Notes under the pieces: generated by a model
What the model was told of the DNA's origin: nothing
What the model saw: only the letters and a program-made list of their open reading frames with translations
Databases searched by the model: none
Shown: positions 1-8,181 of the stretch, in pieces
How the letters are laid out: the number at the start of each line of letters is the position of its first letter
Numbering within the stretch: the first letter of the stretch is position 1
Translations under genes and position numbers: made by a program
Assembly: GCA_965217825.1 (NCBI GenBank)
Contig: OZ244571.1
Span: forward strand, 2,790,001 to 2,854,000
DNA length: 64,000 nucleotides
Reading direction: 5' to 3'
Origin: VXNE01 sp965217825
GTDB lineage: Bacteria; Pseudomonadota; Gammaproteobacteria; Pseudomonadales; Azotimanducaceae

Positions 1-1
1 C

Positions 2-139
2 CGCGGCAAGGCGAAGATGAAGGCGCGGATGGGGCTGGCGCTGTGCGTCATGATGGCGCTGGCCCTGGGCGCGGTCGTGGCGGGGCGCCCCGAGCGGATG
101 CGCTCGCTGGTCGATCCGGGGCTGCCGCTCGCGGCGTAG
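2..139 (+). mobile_element. C-terminal tail of a transposase-like protein (partial at window edge)
   Basis: An open frame enters from the left edge and stops at TAG 137-139. The visible 45 residues contain a hydrophobic helix (LALCVMMALALGAV) followed by a basic end with RPERMRSLV. From memory this pattern resembles the last residues of IS4/IS5-type DDE transposases, which end in a similar helix plus an RMRSLV-like tail. The catalytic part would lie outside the window, so the family cannot be settled here. It could instead be the end of an unrelated membrane protein. Confidence 0.4.
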
Positions 140-452
140 ACCGCCGCGCCCGCCGTCCGCGGCGATCGGCCGGCCCGGTCGAGGGGCGACCTCGCGCGCC
201 GCGCCCGCCAATGCGAATCATTCCCATTTGGACGCCGGAAAACCGCCTCGGAGAAGACCCGCGGACGTCCGCCGGCAACGCCGCGGCGGCGCCGGCGGTC
301 CGAATCGGCGGAGCGCGCCGCGGAATCCGGCGCGGCCGGACCGAAAAAACCCTACAGCGCAAGTGCCTCCACTCATGGCTGCCGTGGCGACCAGCATCGC
401 CAATGCTGTATATTCCATGATCCTCTCCAGGATTGTCCCGGCGAGTCATCTT
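140..452. other. Intergenic region after the transposase tail
   Basis: This 313-bp stretch has no convincing gene. It is very GC-rich up to about 360, apart from a Fur-box-like site at 210-230. A TATATT hexamer near 407 could serve as a -10 element for the gene starting at 453, but no good -35 is visible. Confidence 0.4.
210..230. promoter_or_regulatory. Fur-box-like operator
   Basis: The site reads AATGCGAATCATTCCCATT, matching the classical gammaproteobacterial Fur operator AATGAGAATCATTCTCATT at 17 of 19 positions. It stands out in the GC-rich surroundings. No iron gene follows it: the next genes are an unknown protein and a RelE-like toxin. It may be left over from a rearrangement at the neighbouring transposase remnant. 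A fur gene and an iron ABC transporter are present elsewhere in the window. Confidence 0.6.
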
Positions 453-962
453 ATGTTGGCACACTCCAAGACCATACGGGACGTCAGCCGTGCGCTTCCC
501 GCGCTCGTGTCAGATCCCGACCTCGATGTCCCTGTCTCGGCTGAACTGCTCGATGCCCACACGATAGGACTGCGCCAGCGGTACGACAGTCTCCTCCCTG
601 TGATTGATCGGGCGGGCAACACGTTGGCGCAGGCGATAGAGAAGCTCGACCCCGAGGAGAGCCCCGATCCCGAGGGAGAGGGCGCGCGTGCCTTGGAATA
701 CGCCGAAGCCTACTTCAAACACCGTCGGGAGGAACTCCGCCACTTGCGCGGCACCTTCGTCGAGGTGGGAGCTTCGCCTTCGCACGAGGTCTTCGACGCG
801 CTCGGCCACCTGGACAACCTGTACATGTGGATCGTCGCCACTATGCAGGAAGTACGTTGGTCCGTCCTGATCTTCGAGGGAGTCAAGGATAAAGCCAGGT
901 CCCCCGAGGGTCGCTCGTTTACGTCCTCGTCCGAGTGGCTCGCGTCGCTCCATGAAGAGTAG
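453..962 (+). CDS. Hypothetical helical protein overlapping a RelE-like toxin gene
   Basis: The 169-residue product is acidic and probably mostly alpha-helical, with no signal peptide or membrane segment. The chosen start is the ATG at 453, downstream of a TATATT that may be a -10 element. In-frame ATGs at 375 and 417 are alternatives. I recognise no family. Its 3' end overlaps the next gene by 11 bp (ATG at 952, stop at 960-962), an arrangement typical of translationally coupled pairs. That makes it a candidate antitoxin or regulator of the downstream RelE-like protein, but it lacks a visible ribbon-helix-helix or HTH motif and is much longer than usual RelB-type antitoxins. Confidence 0.6.
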   Translation: MLAHSKTIRDVSRALPALVSDPDLDVPVSAELLDAHTIGLRQRYDSLLPVIDRAGNTLAQAIEKLDPEESPDPEGEGARALEYAEAYFKHRREELRHLRGTFVEVGASPSHEVFDALGHLDNLYMWIVATMQEVRWSVLIFEGVKDKARSPEGRSFTSSSEWLASLHEE

Positions 963-1269
963 TCGACCGCCGCCGCTGCGCGGATTCGACGAACCCACAG
1001 GTAGTTTCAAGAGGAATGCGAGGCGACTGCCGCCAAGGATGCGAGAGGAGCTCGGTCTGGCAGTGGAGGAACTGCTCAAAGGCGAACTGTCCCCCGGGCG
1101 CAACTACGAACAGTTGACGAACATGCCGGGCGTGTACTCCGTGCGCCTTAGCGGCAGCTACCGTTTCGTGTTCGGAGTGACTGCCGGCCTCGCTTGCCCT
1201 ATTGCCGTCGGACCGCACGACCAAGCATACGCCGATGCCGTCAGACGCTACCGTCGACGCCACAGTTAG
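952..1269 (+). CDS. RelE/ParE-superfamily toxin-like protein
   Basis: A basic 105-residue protein with the RelE-type layout: an N-terminal helical hairpin rich in R/E (RMREELGLAVEELLKG), then beta-strands with YSVRLSGSYRFVF and a C-terminal PHDQAYADAVRRY. The R-x-S-x-S-Y-R-F-V-F strand is typical of RelE-like mRNA interferases that act on the ribosome. The gene overlaps the preceding unknown gene by 11 bp, so the two are surely cotranslated. No conventional antitoxin is adjacent on either side. The toxin role is inferred from the fold-like pattern, and a housekeeping role cannot be excluded. Confidence 0.65.
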   Translation: MKSSRPPPLRGFDEPTGSFKRNARRLPPRMREELGLAVEELLKGELSPGRNYEQLTNMPGVYSVRLSGSYRFVFGVTAGLACPIAVGPHDQAYADAVRRYRRRHS

Positions 1270-1445
1270 CCCAAAGGGCGTTCGCGGCCTCGGCGAGTGC
1301 GGAACCAGTTGCTGCTCCGAGCTTCCGGATCCCGTCCGTCTTTTCATCGCATTCAATCGTAAGGTGTTGGAATGTGTGAACACGCAACGGGGATAGGTGC
1401 CGTGTTCGCCGCCTATCCCGCGACTCTGCCAGTGACGCCAAGCGC

Positions 1446-1886
1446 TTGGCCTTACCCGCGTTGCTGTCGCAAGTCCTGGCCGCGTTTGCCATCGACTACG
1501 AACGTGAGCGCTTGGGTGGTCTGCAGGCCGTGTCGAACTTCCTGCGGTTTGTCGCCGACGATGGGGTGACGCTCGAACACGCGCAGGCCTTGGGCGGCGT
1601 CTCCGGCAACGGCAAGACCTTGCACGAGCGCCACCTGCGAGTCGTCGTCGAGCCGGGCGGAGCGCGCGACATGACGCGCTGCGTCTATCTCACGCCGAAA
1701 GGCCCGCGCTCGCGCGATGCCTACCCGCATCTCGTCACGGAGATCGAGGAACGATGGCGCGAGGAGTACGGCGATGCCGTTCCAACGATTCTGGGCGCCT
1801 TGTCGCTGATGGACCCGCTTTTCGACGATGGCTTGCCGGACTACCCGGACACGACCGCGTGGATCAACCGGCTCTGGTTCGATTAA
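1446..1886 (+). CDS. Winged-helix (MarR-like) DNA-binding protein
   Basis: The 146-residue product has an N-terminal helix (LPALLSQVLAAFAIDYERE), a helix-turn-helix-like stretch around residues 35-60 and a wing-like segment ending in YLTPKGPRSRDAY. The TPKG element is common in MarR and related winged-helix proteins just after the wing. It should be a small transcription regulator. The start is uncertain: TTG 1446 is the first start-type codon in this frame. The frame extends upstream to a stop at 1377 without ATG or GTG, so the N terminus may be shifted or damaged. The 176 bp in front hold nothing I recognise. Confidence 0.55.
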   Translation: MALPALLSQVLAAFAIDYERERLGGLQAVSNFLRFVADDGVTLEHAQALGGVSGNGKTLHERHLRVVVEPGGARDMTRCVYLTPKGPRSRDAYPHLVTEIEERWREEYGDAVPTILGALSLMDPLFDDGLPDYPDTTAWINRLWFD

Positions 1887-1917
1887 CCGTCTGCCTTGCA
1901 CGGAACAGATCCCGACC

Positions 1918-1958
1918 CACAGGCGGAGCCGAAGGCGCCGGCTGTGGGGCACTTCCAT
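1918..1958 (+). repeat. Dispersed palindromic repeat, copy A
   Basis: The block starts CACAGGCGGAGCCGAAGG and ends GGCTGTGGGGCACTTCCAT. Its first 29 bases fold into a hairpin (CACAG/CTGTG, CGG/CCG and GCC/GGC stems with two mismatches and a GAAG loop). A closely related block is at 16335-16368, and a shortened relative is at 39085-39107. It lies between two convergent genes. Confidence 0.6.
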
Positions 1959-1996
1959 CGAATAGACGGGGCGGGAGCCGTGCTGGGCCGGAAACA

Positions 1997-4267
1997 TCAA
2001 TCTCCGGGCTTCACCCGCCATCGGATCACTCCCGCGAGATTCGAGAAGTCGTCGCGCCACACTCGCCGACTCGCCGGATCCAGTGGCGCCCAGGTTTCGT
2101 TGAGCGCTAGTCGGTCGAACATTGCGCCGTCGCGCATGACGGCCACCCATTGTGACGGTGCGCTCACGGGGTCCGTTTCGCGGTCTACCTTTCCGAGTTT
2201 CCCCACCATGGCGGCATGGTTCAGGTCCTCGACGATGCCGGCCACCACCGGCTCGAGGTCGAGCAGGCGGTTCGATGTGTGGAGCACCAGCACGCCGTCG
2301 TCGTCAAGTTTCTGCATGTACAGCGCAACCGCTTCCCGGGTCAGCAGGTGAATCGGGATGGCGTCGGATGAAAACGCGTCGATGATCAGGAGATCGAAAC
2401 TCCAATCCGGCTCCTGCTCCAGGGTGAGGCGGGCGTCCCCCAGTACGATGGTGGCCGACGCGTCATACGTCGGCAGGATGTCGAAATAGCCGCTATTCGC
2501 GGCGAGCCGTGCGATCAGCGGATCGATCTCGAAGTAGCGCCACGCGTCTTCGGGACGTCGATAGTAGGCGAGGGCGCCGGTCCCGAGTCCGACCAATCCG
2601 ACACGCTGGCTGTCCGTCCGGGCCTGGGTCGCGGCGATGACGTTGGCGACGGGACTTGCCGGGGTGTAGTAGTTGGTCGGCTCGATGGAACCGTCGTCCG
2701 TCGTCCACTGGCCCCCATGATTGGTCGTGCCGTGCATCAGGCTGCGCGTCGGCGGGTCTACGGCTTCGACGATCCGGTACACGCCGAAGAAACTTCGCCC
2801 GCGCCAGGTCGTGTCGTCGCTGGTCCATTGTTGTTGTCCCGCGATCAAGAGCGCCGCGATACACAGCGCGAACCCGACCGGGCGACTCTGGCGCGATAGA
2901 ACGAGCACAGCAAAGACCCCGAGCGCGCTGGCGAAGACGATAAAAGGCAAAGGCAACCCCGCCCAACTGACGAACCATCTGCCTCCGACCAGGACCGCGA
3001 GGATGAGAATAGCGAGAACGATATCGCGCTCGCGCCACAGGATCCCCCGCCCTGCCGCGGCCCGTGAACTCCCGCCGCCTGCGGATCTCATCGCTGATGC
3101 TTCCCGCGTCCGATTCGGCAGCAGCGCCGCGGCCAGCACCAGGCTCAGCGGATATTCCAGCACAGAGTCGAACACCATCGGCGCGAGCAGTGCCACGAAC
3201 AGTCCGCCGAGAAGCCCTCCACACGATACGAAGAGATAGAACTCGGTCAGGAATTCGGCGGCGGGGCGGCGTTCGGCCAGCGCGGCGTGGCAGGCGGTCG
3301 CGATGAAGAAGAAAACCACTAGATGCAGCGGCAGGAATATGCTCGCCGGCTCCCGCCAGGGGAACAACGCGGCCAGGATCACAAGCGCGAACGCCATGGA
3401 GCGAACCGCCAGCCAGGATGGGATGAGCGGTCGGCGCGCGAAAGCGTTGACGAAACTCAGCAGATACAGCGTGAGCGGGGCGATCCACAGCAGGGGCGCC
3501 GAGGCGATGTCGGTGCTGATGTGGCCCGTTACGCCGAGCAGGAGGGCCGATGGGACCGCGCTATACGCCAACCAGCTTGCCCGACGGCGCCAGGTCGGTC
3601 GCGCTGCATCGCTCGATGGAATTGCCAGCCTGGTGCTGGTGGAACTGCGCCATACGCTGGCACCGCACGCGACGATACAAGCGGCCAGGGCTCCGAATCC
3701 GAGCATCCACGCGAACGCTTGCCCTCGCGTCCCAACCAGCGGTTCGATCACGAACGGAAACGCGAGCAGGACGGCAACGCTGCCGAGATTGCTCGCGGCG
3801 TACAGGAAATAGGGATCGGATGCGTGCGGGTGGCCCGTGCGGGAGAACCAGCGTTGGATCAGCGGCGCCGTGGTGGCGACGGCGAAGAACGGTGCGCCTA
3901 TGGAAACGAAGAGCAGGCCCAGAAGCCACAGCGCGGGCGGCGCGTCCGAGTCCGGTCGCCAACCCTCGGCGATACCGATCGGCAGGGCGACGGCCGCCGC
4001 GCCGAGCACGCATAGATGCGCGAGGCACTGGCTGCGTGGTCCAAGGTGACGCGTCAACAGATGCGCGTAGCCATATCCGCAAAGCAGCGCCGCCTGGAAA
4101 AACACCATGGCGGTATTCCAGACCGACGGCGAACCGCCAAGCAGGGGCAGGACCATCTTCGTGAAGAGCGGCTGGACCCAGAACAACAGTGCGGCACCCA
4201 CGAACATGGTCGCGGCGAACAACCACAGTTGCGCGTGCTGGGCGATGGCGCGCCTCCCGTTGCTCAT
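1997..4267 (-). CDS. Fused polytopic membrane protein / spermidine synthase-like protein
   Basis: This 756-residue protein has two parts. The N-terminal ~470 residues form about a dozen transmembrane helices, beginning LWLFAATMFVGAALLFWVQP, a sequence typical of fused MFS/spermidine synthase proteins. The C-terminal ~280 residues resemble a Rossmann-fold aminopropyltransferase/methyltransferase domain, with GLVGLGTGALAYY near the nucleotide-binding loop, YFEIDP, and GDARL followed by a DLLIIDAFSSDAIP strand. The start is taken at ATG 4267, just before the first membrane helix; upstream frame is a basic low-quality extension. True polyamine synthesis is not established for these fusions. A broken ZIP gene lies 22 bp upstream on the same strand. 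Confidence 0.75.
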   Translation of the reverse strand: MSNGRRAIAQHAQLWLFAATMFVGAALLFWVQPLFTKMVLPLLGGSPSVWNTAMVFFQAALLCGYGYAHLLTRHLGPRSQCLAHLCVLGAAAVALPIGIAEGWRPDSDAPPALWLLGLLFVSIGAPFFAVATTAPLIQRWFSRTGHPHASDPYFLYAASNLGSVAVLLAFPFVIEPLVGTRGQAFAWMLGFGALAACIVACGASVWRSSTSTRLAIPSSDAARPTWRRRASWLAYSAVPSALLLGVTGHISTDIASAPLLWIAPLTLYLLSFVNAFARRPLIPSWLAVRSMAFALVILAALFPWREPASIFLPLHLVVFFFIATACHAALAERRPAAEFLTEFYLFVSCGGLLGGLFVALLAPMVFDSVLEYPLSLVLAAALLPNRTREASAMRSAGGGSSRAAAGRGILWRERDIVLAILILAVLVGGRWFVSWAGLPLPFIVFASALGVFAVLVLSRQSRPVGFALCIAALLIAGQQQWTSDDTTWRGRSFFGVYRIVEAVDPPTRSLMHGTTNHGGQWTTDDGSIEPTNYYTPASPVANVIAATQARTDSQRVGLVGLGTGALAYYRRPEDAWRYFEIDPLIARLAANSGYFDILPTYDASATIVLGDARLTLEQEPDWSFDLLIIDAFSSDAIPIHLLTREAVALYMQKLDDDGVLVLHTSNRLLDLEPVVAGIVEDLNHAAMVGKLGKVDRETDPVSAPSQWVAVMRDGAMFDRLALNETWAPLDPASRRVWRDDFSNLAGVIRWRVKPGD

Positions 4268-4289
4268 GCCTTGTCGGACACGACGTGAA

Positions 4290-4577
4290 CTAGAACAGCA
4301 TCTCGCCCACGAGGGCGAGCGCGAACCCGAGCACGGCTCCAAGAGGAGGTGCCCAGTGCAGTTCCAGCCTCGCCTGCGGCGCAATGTCCTGGAACGTGAG
4401 ATAGAGGATGCCGCCGGAGGCGAACAGCATGATCGAACCCAGGATAGCGTCCTGATCGGAGAGCCAGAACCAGCCTACCGCGCCGCAGACGGGACCGATG
4501 CGAGCGAGTCCGGCGCCGACGGGTATGCACGCGCCGGCCAGCGTGGTCCAAAGCAGCAATTCAACGAAACGATCCAT
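4290..4577 (-). pseudogene. ZIP-family metal transporter with large internal deletion
   Basis: The 95-residue frame joins the two ends of a ZIP-type transporter. The N terminus (LLLWTTLAGACIPVGAGLARI) matches the first helix, and the C-terminal 50 residues (ASGGILYLTFQDIAPQ, then HWAPPLGAVLGFALAL) match the last two helices. The central helices that carry the metal-binding H/E residues are missing, although the frame is open. Family members run about 230-260 residues. The junction falls near residue 27. It is almost surely non-functional as a transporter. It sits upstream of the spermidine-synthase-like gene on the same strand. Confidence 0.65.
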
Positions 4578-4940
4578 GCGGACGAATGATCTTACGACTT
4601 GGCCCGGACATTCCACCCGGGCCGTGATATTCGTGCGGGTTCAGACAAGCAGGCAGACGTCGACGTTCCTCCGGCATGCGCCCTCGTATCAACGTTCCGG
4701 AGTCGGTGGCACAGGAGGGCTGCCATCCCTTGCTAGTAGGTGAGACTCCTGTCCCCCTGGCGTTCCGTACCGGACTGCCTACGATATTTCCAACTACGAG
4801 TCGTGGTTGACCCGGCGAGACGGATTCTGCTGTTATAACGCGGTTGCGGCGGATGCCGTGCGGAGGCCGGGGCGGGCCGGTTCCGCCCATTCGATCAATC
4901 GATGGCCGGCCTCGTACACGCGTTTCACAAGGACCAGACA
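4578..4940. other. Intergenic region with a promoter for the acyl-CoA dehydrogenase
   Basis: The 363 bp contain no convincing gene. A small hairpin (GCCCGG/CCGGGC) lies at 4602-4622 without a T tract. A sigma-70-like promoter is annotated separately at 4807-4836. Nothing else was seen. Confidence 0.5.
4807..4836 (+). promoter_or_regulatory. Sigma-70-like promoter for the acyl-CoA dehydrogenase gene
   Basis: TTGACC (4807-4812) and TGTTAT (4831-4836) are separated by 18 bp and lie about 105 bp upstream of the ATG at 4941. Both hexamers match the consensus at four or more positions in a very GC-rich region. Confidence 0.5.
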
Positions 4941-6086
4941 ATGCCGATGATTCTCAACGAAGAGCAGAACATGCTCAAAGACACGGCGAAGGAATTCTGC
5001 ACCGAAAGAGCGCCGATCAGTCAACTCAGAAAACTGCGCGACGAAGCTGATCCCAACGGTTTTGATCGGGGGTTATGGGCATCGATGGCCGAACTCGGTT
5101 GGGCGGGCATACCTTTCCCCGAACAGTTTGGCGGCCTCGACTTCGGCTACAAGGGGTTGGGAGTGGTCACGGAGGAGACCGGACGCACGCTAGCCGCGAG
5201 TCCGTTGTTCGCCAGCATTTGGGTGTGCGGCACCGCGCTGAACGTCGGCGGCAGCAACGCGCAGAAGTCGGCGTTGTTGCCGCAGGTCGCATCCGGGGAG
5301 CTGCTGCTGGCGCTGGCGTTGGAGGAGTCCCATCGGCACGATCCCTACCGAATAGCCACGGCTGCGGTGCAGTCAGGCGAAGGGTACACATTGACGGGAT
5401 CGAAGACATTCGTCCTCGACGGCAACGTTGCCGACAAGCTCATCGTCGTCGCGCGCACTTCCGGCGATCGCGGAGAGCGAGACGGCATCACGCTGTTTTT
5501 GGTCGCCGCCGACGCACCTGGCGTGAAAATCACGCGCACGACGATGGTCGATAGCCGCAACGCCGCGAATATCGCATTCACCGAGGTCGCAGCGGCGGCC
5601 GATTCGGTGATAGGTGCCGCGGGGAAGGGGGCGGACGTGCTTGATCCAACGCTGGACATTGCCTGCATCGGCATCGCGGCGGAAATGCTTGGCTCGACCC
5701 AGGAATGTTTCGAACGGACCATCGCGTATCTCAAGGAGCGTGAGCAGTTCGGGGTGCCGATTGGCTCGTTCCAGGCGCTCAAACATCGCGCAGCCAACAT
5801 GTTCTGCGAGATCGAACTATCGAAATCGGTGGTGCTCGAGGCGTTGACGGCGCTCGACGAGAAGCGCGAAAGCGGGGAGGTGGCGAAACTCGCGAGCCTC
5901 GCCAAGGCCAAGGTGGGCGAAACTTTCCACACGGTTTCCCGCGAGGGCATTCAGATGCACGGTGGCATCGGCATGACCGACGAGTTCGATATCGGCTTCT
6001 TCATCAAGCGGTCGGCCGTGACGGAACAGACCTTCGGCGACATCAACTACCACCGCAATCGCTACGGGGAGCTGGAAGGCTACTAA
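4941..6086 (+). CDS. Acyl-CoA dehydrogenase family protein
   Basis: A 381-residue flavoprotein of the acyl-CoA dehydrogenase family, which oxidises acyl-CoA thioesters to enoyl-CoA with FAD and passes electrons to ETF. Visible hallmarks are the N-terminal helical domain (LNEEQNMLKDTAKEFC), the middle beta-domain (GYTLTGSKTFVLDG) and the C-terminal helical domain (YLKEREQFGVPIGSFQ, then QMHGGIGMTDEFDIG). Length is normal. The ATG at 4941 is preceded by AAGGACC. The gene stands alone, with no thiolase, CoA ligase or hydratase beside it, so the substrate cannot be told. The QMHGGIGMTDE style is seen in members acting on branched or steroid side-chain substrates. Confidence 0.88.
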   Translation: MPMILNEEQNMLKDTAKEFCTERAPISQLRKLRDEADPNGFDRGLWASMAELGWAGIPFPEQFGGLDFGYKGLGVVTEETGRTLAASPLFASIWVCGTALNVGGSNAQKSALLPQVASGELLLALALEESHRHDPYRIATAAVQSGEGYTLTGSKTFVLDGNVADKLIVVARTSGDRGERDGITLFLVAADAPGVKITRTTMVDSRNAANIAFTEVAAAADSVIGAAGKGADVLDPTLDIACIGIAAEMLGSTQECFERTIAYLKEREQFGVPIGSFQALKHRAANMFCEIELSKSVVLEALTALDEKRESGEVAKLASLAKAKVGETFHTVSREGIQMHGGIGMTDEFDIGFFIKRSAVTEQTFGDINYHRNRYGELEGY

Positions 6087-6135
6087 AGCGCTATCGACTT
6101 TTCCGCACTAGCGAACAAGAAAAAACTCTATGTTT

Positions 6136-6924
6136 TCAATAGGTGAATAGTATTTTCTGAACCTGAATCTCGGCATTGTCAACGGCCGGACGACTGCGGA
6201 GTGATCCCAAGATCGACACCTCGGCGGCGGCCCGGTGTAGTCGTGCGGCCTGCTGCTGAAGTTCCTCTGGCGGCACGAGGCTCGGCCACATGTCCGAACG
6301 GGCTTCGATGCGCTCCACGATCTGATCGAAAACGTCATCCGAGCCGGCGCCCTGCGCCCACGACAATGCGACCTTCGTGAATCCGTAGGCGTCCTGGTAT
6401 TCGTGGGCGTTCGAGAGCCTGCCGTCGACAATGCCGACTGCGTATTCGGCAGCGGCCTCGCGCAACAGTTCCACCACGACGCCAACGATCACCTCCGGCG
6501 ATGCCGCAACGGCGCCTTCGGCACGCGTGATCGCTGCGGTGAGAGCTTCGTAAGCCGCGTCGACCGCGGTAGCGTCCTCGCCTTGCGAGGCCAACGCATG
6601 CGCTTCCAGCGCGGCACTGAATCCGGTCGTGCCGCGGGCGGCGAACTCACGTTCCATGTCCGCATAGAGTTCGTCGGTCGGGTGTTTGGAGTGACTGCGC
6701 GCGGCGTCCAGCGCGTTGAGCCGGTACAGTGCATGGCCGACCAGCAGATGGCCGCGCATCAGGCCGAGCTGAACGAGGTACTCCTGGTCGCTCAACGCGG
6801 CTTGCATTTCGACTGGTGCCACTTGCGTTGGAGGTTTTTCAACGGGCGTTTCCTGCGCGGGGGACACCGCTTCGCCACAACTCCACAGCCCGAGCGGTAA
6901 TGCAGCCGTGATGAGCCAGCGCAT
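6136..6924 (-). CDS. Predicted lipoprotein next to the iron-binding protein gene
   Basis: A 262-residue product beginning MRWLITAALPLGLWSC, a short hydrophobic signal ending at a cysteine like a lipoprotein signal (W at -2 is unusual). The mature part has a proline-rich linker and a helical domain containing GLMRGHLLVGHALYRL and HSKHPTDELYADM. From memory, similar helical lipoproteins occur beside Fe(III) ABC transporters in proteobacteria and recall the imelysin-like helical fold, but I cannot name the family. The gene lies 34 bp downstream of the iron-binding protein gene on the same strand, so it is probably cotranscribed. A role in iron handling in the periplasm is inferred from context. 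Confidence 0.6.
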   Translation of the reverse strand: MRWLITAALPLGLWSCGEAVSPAQETPVEKPPTQVAPVEMQAALSDQEYLVQLGLMRGHLLVGHALYRLNALDAARSHSKHPTDELYADMEREFAARGTTGFSAALEAHALASQGEDATAVDAAYEALTAAITRAEGAVAASPEVIVGVVVELLREAAAEYAVGIVDGRLSNAHEYQDAYGFTKVALSWAQGAGSDDVFDQIVERIEARSDMWPSLVPPEELQQQAARLHRAAAEVSILGSLRSRPAVDNAEIQVQKILFTY

Positions 6925-6958
6925 GGCGTCGCCCGACATCAAGCTGCGGGGCACCGGT

Positions 6959-8008
6959 TCATCGCCAGCTTGCCTTGTCGAAAGTCTTGACCGCCAGGGC
7001 CTGATTCGCACCGAGCACCGAGGCGTTCACGGCGTCCTCCTTGAACACGCCCAGTTGAGCGATCGGCCCGCTGACCTCGCCGACGACGGGATATTCGTTA
7101 TTGCCTTCGGCGAAGACACGCTGCGCGTAGGCGCTCGTCAGGTACTCGAGGAACTTGACCGCGTTGGCGCGATTGGGCGCATGGCACGCGATGCCGGCGC
7201 CGCTGATATTGACGTGGGCGCCGCGGTCTTGCTGGTTCGGAAACAGCACGCCGATGCCGTCGACCACAGCCTTGTCGGCGGGATCTTCGGATGCCATGAA
7301 GCGGCCGATGTAGTAGGTGTTGGCAATGCTCACGTCGCACTCGCCCGTGGCCACGGCACGCAACTGCGCCCGGTCGTTGCCCTGCGGCGGGCGGTGAAAG
7401 TTGGCCACCACGCCCTTTGCCCATTGCTGCGCGGCCTCTTCGCCATAGTGCGCGATCAACGAACCGAGCAGCGACAGGTTGTAGATACTGCCCGAAGAGC
7501 GCATGCAGACCTTGTCGCGAAGCCGCGCGTCGGCGAGATCCTCGTATCGGGCGATGTCGTCGGGCAGACCCTCCGCCTTGTTGTAGACGATGACGCGGGC
7601 ACGTTTCGACAGTCCGAACCACAAGCCGTCGGGATCGCGCAGATGGGCCGGCACACGGGCATTCAGAACTGCGGACTCGACGCTCTGGAACACGCCTCGG
7701 TCGGCGGCGCGCCAAAGGCGACCGGCATCTACCGTGATAAGCAAGTCTGCCGGACTGAATTCGCCTTCGTTGACGATCCGCTCGATGAGCCCGTCGCTGT
7801 TGCCCTCGATGAGATTCACCTTGATGCCGGTGTTCTCGGTGAAGCGTTCGTACAACTGGAGATCCGTGTCGTAGTGGCGCGCGGAATAGACGTTGACGAC
7901 CTCCTTCGCCGAGGAAGCGTCTTGGTCGGCCATCGCGCCGAGAGCGCAGGCAGCAAGAAGCGAACAAAGCAGACGTGGCAGCGTGGGCATACTGAGAGGC
8001 ATTCGCAT
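6959..8008 (-). CDS. fbpA: Fe(III) ABC transporter, periplasmic substrate-binding protein
   Basis: A 349-residue protein with a signal peptide (LLCSLLAACALGAMA) and the extracellular binding-protein fold of the FbpA/FutA family. It reads VVNVYSARHYDTDLQLYERF near the mature N terminus, the usual opening of Fe(III)-binding proteins. NTYYIGRF near residue 230 carries the adjacent tyrosines that coordinate iron in this family. It would deliver ferric iron to the permease encoded at 9424. ATGs at 8008, 8002 and 7990 are all possible starts; 7990 gives the most compact signal peptide. A Fur-box-like site lies about 40 bp upstream. A lipoprotein gene follows. Confidence 0.85.
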   Translation of the reverse strand: MRMPLSMPTLPRLLCSLLAACALGAMADQDASSAKEVVNVYSARHYDTDLQLYERFTENTGIKVNLIEGNSDGLIERIVNEGEFSPADLLITVDAGRLWRAADRGVFQSVESAVLNARVPAHLRDPDGLWFGLSKRARVIVYNKAEGLPDDIARYEDLADARLRDKVCMRSSGSIYNLSLLGSLIAHYGEEAAQQWAKGVVANFHRPPQGNDRAQLRAVATGECDVSIANTYYIGRFMASEDPADKAVVDGIGVLFPNQQDRGAHVNISGAGIACHAPNRANAVKFLEYLTSAYAQRVFAEGNNEYPVVGEVSGPIAQLGVFKEDAVNASVLGANQALAVKTFDKASWR

Positions 8009-8045
8009 TTGGGAGCTATTCCCGATTCTAGCCCAACGAACTGCG

Positions 8046-8064
8046 AATAGGAACCATTAGCATT
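8046..8064. promoter_or_regulatory. Possible Fur box upstream of fbpA
   Basis: The site AATAGGAACCATTAGCATT matches the Fur operator AATGAGAATCATTCTCATT at 13 of 19 positions. It lies 38-56 bp upstream of the first fbpA start codon. Match quality is modest, but position and gene function fit iron-dependent repression. Confidence 0.35.
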
Positions 8065-8181
8065 TGATGATCGAATGCGGAACGGCCGCGACCGGGCAGG
8101 CCTGAAGCCGGGTCAGGGGGCAACGCCTCTCCCGCAGCGCCGTCCGGTGCGCGGGATCGCGCGAATCTCCCTATGGAATCC

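Noticed and set aside
4807..4940. Riboswitch in the leader of the acyl-CoA dehydrogenase
   Set aside because: No conserved riboswitch blocks; only a promoter and a GC-rich leader are visible.
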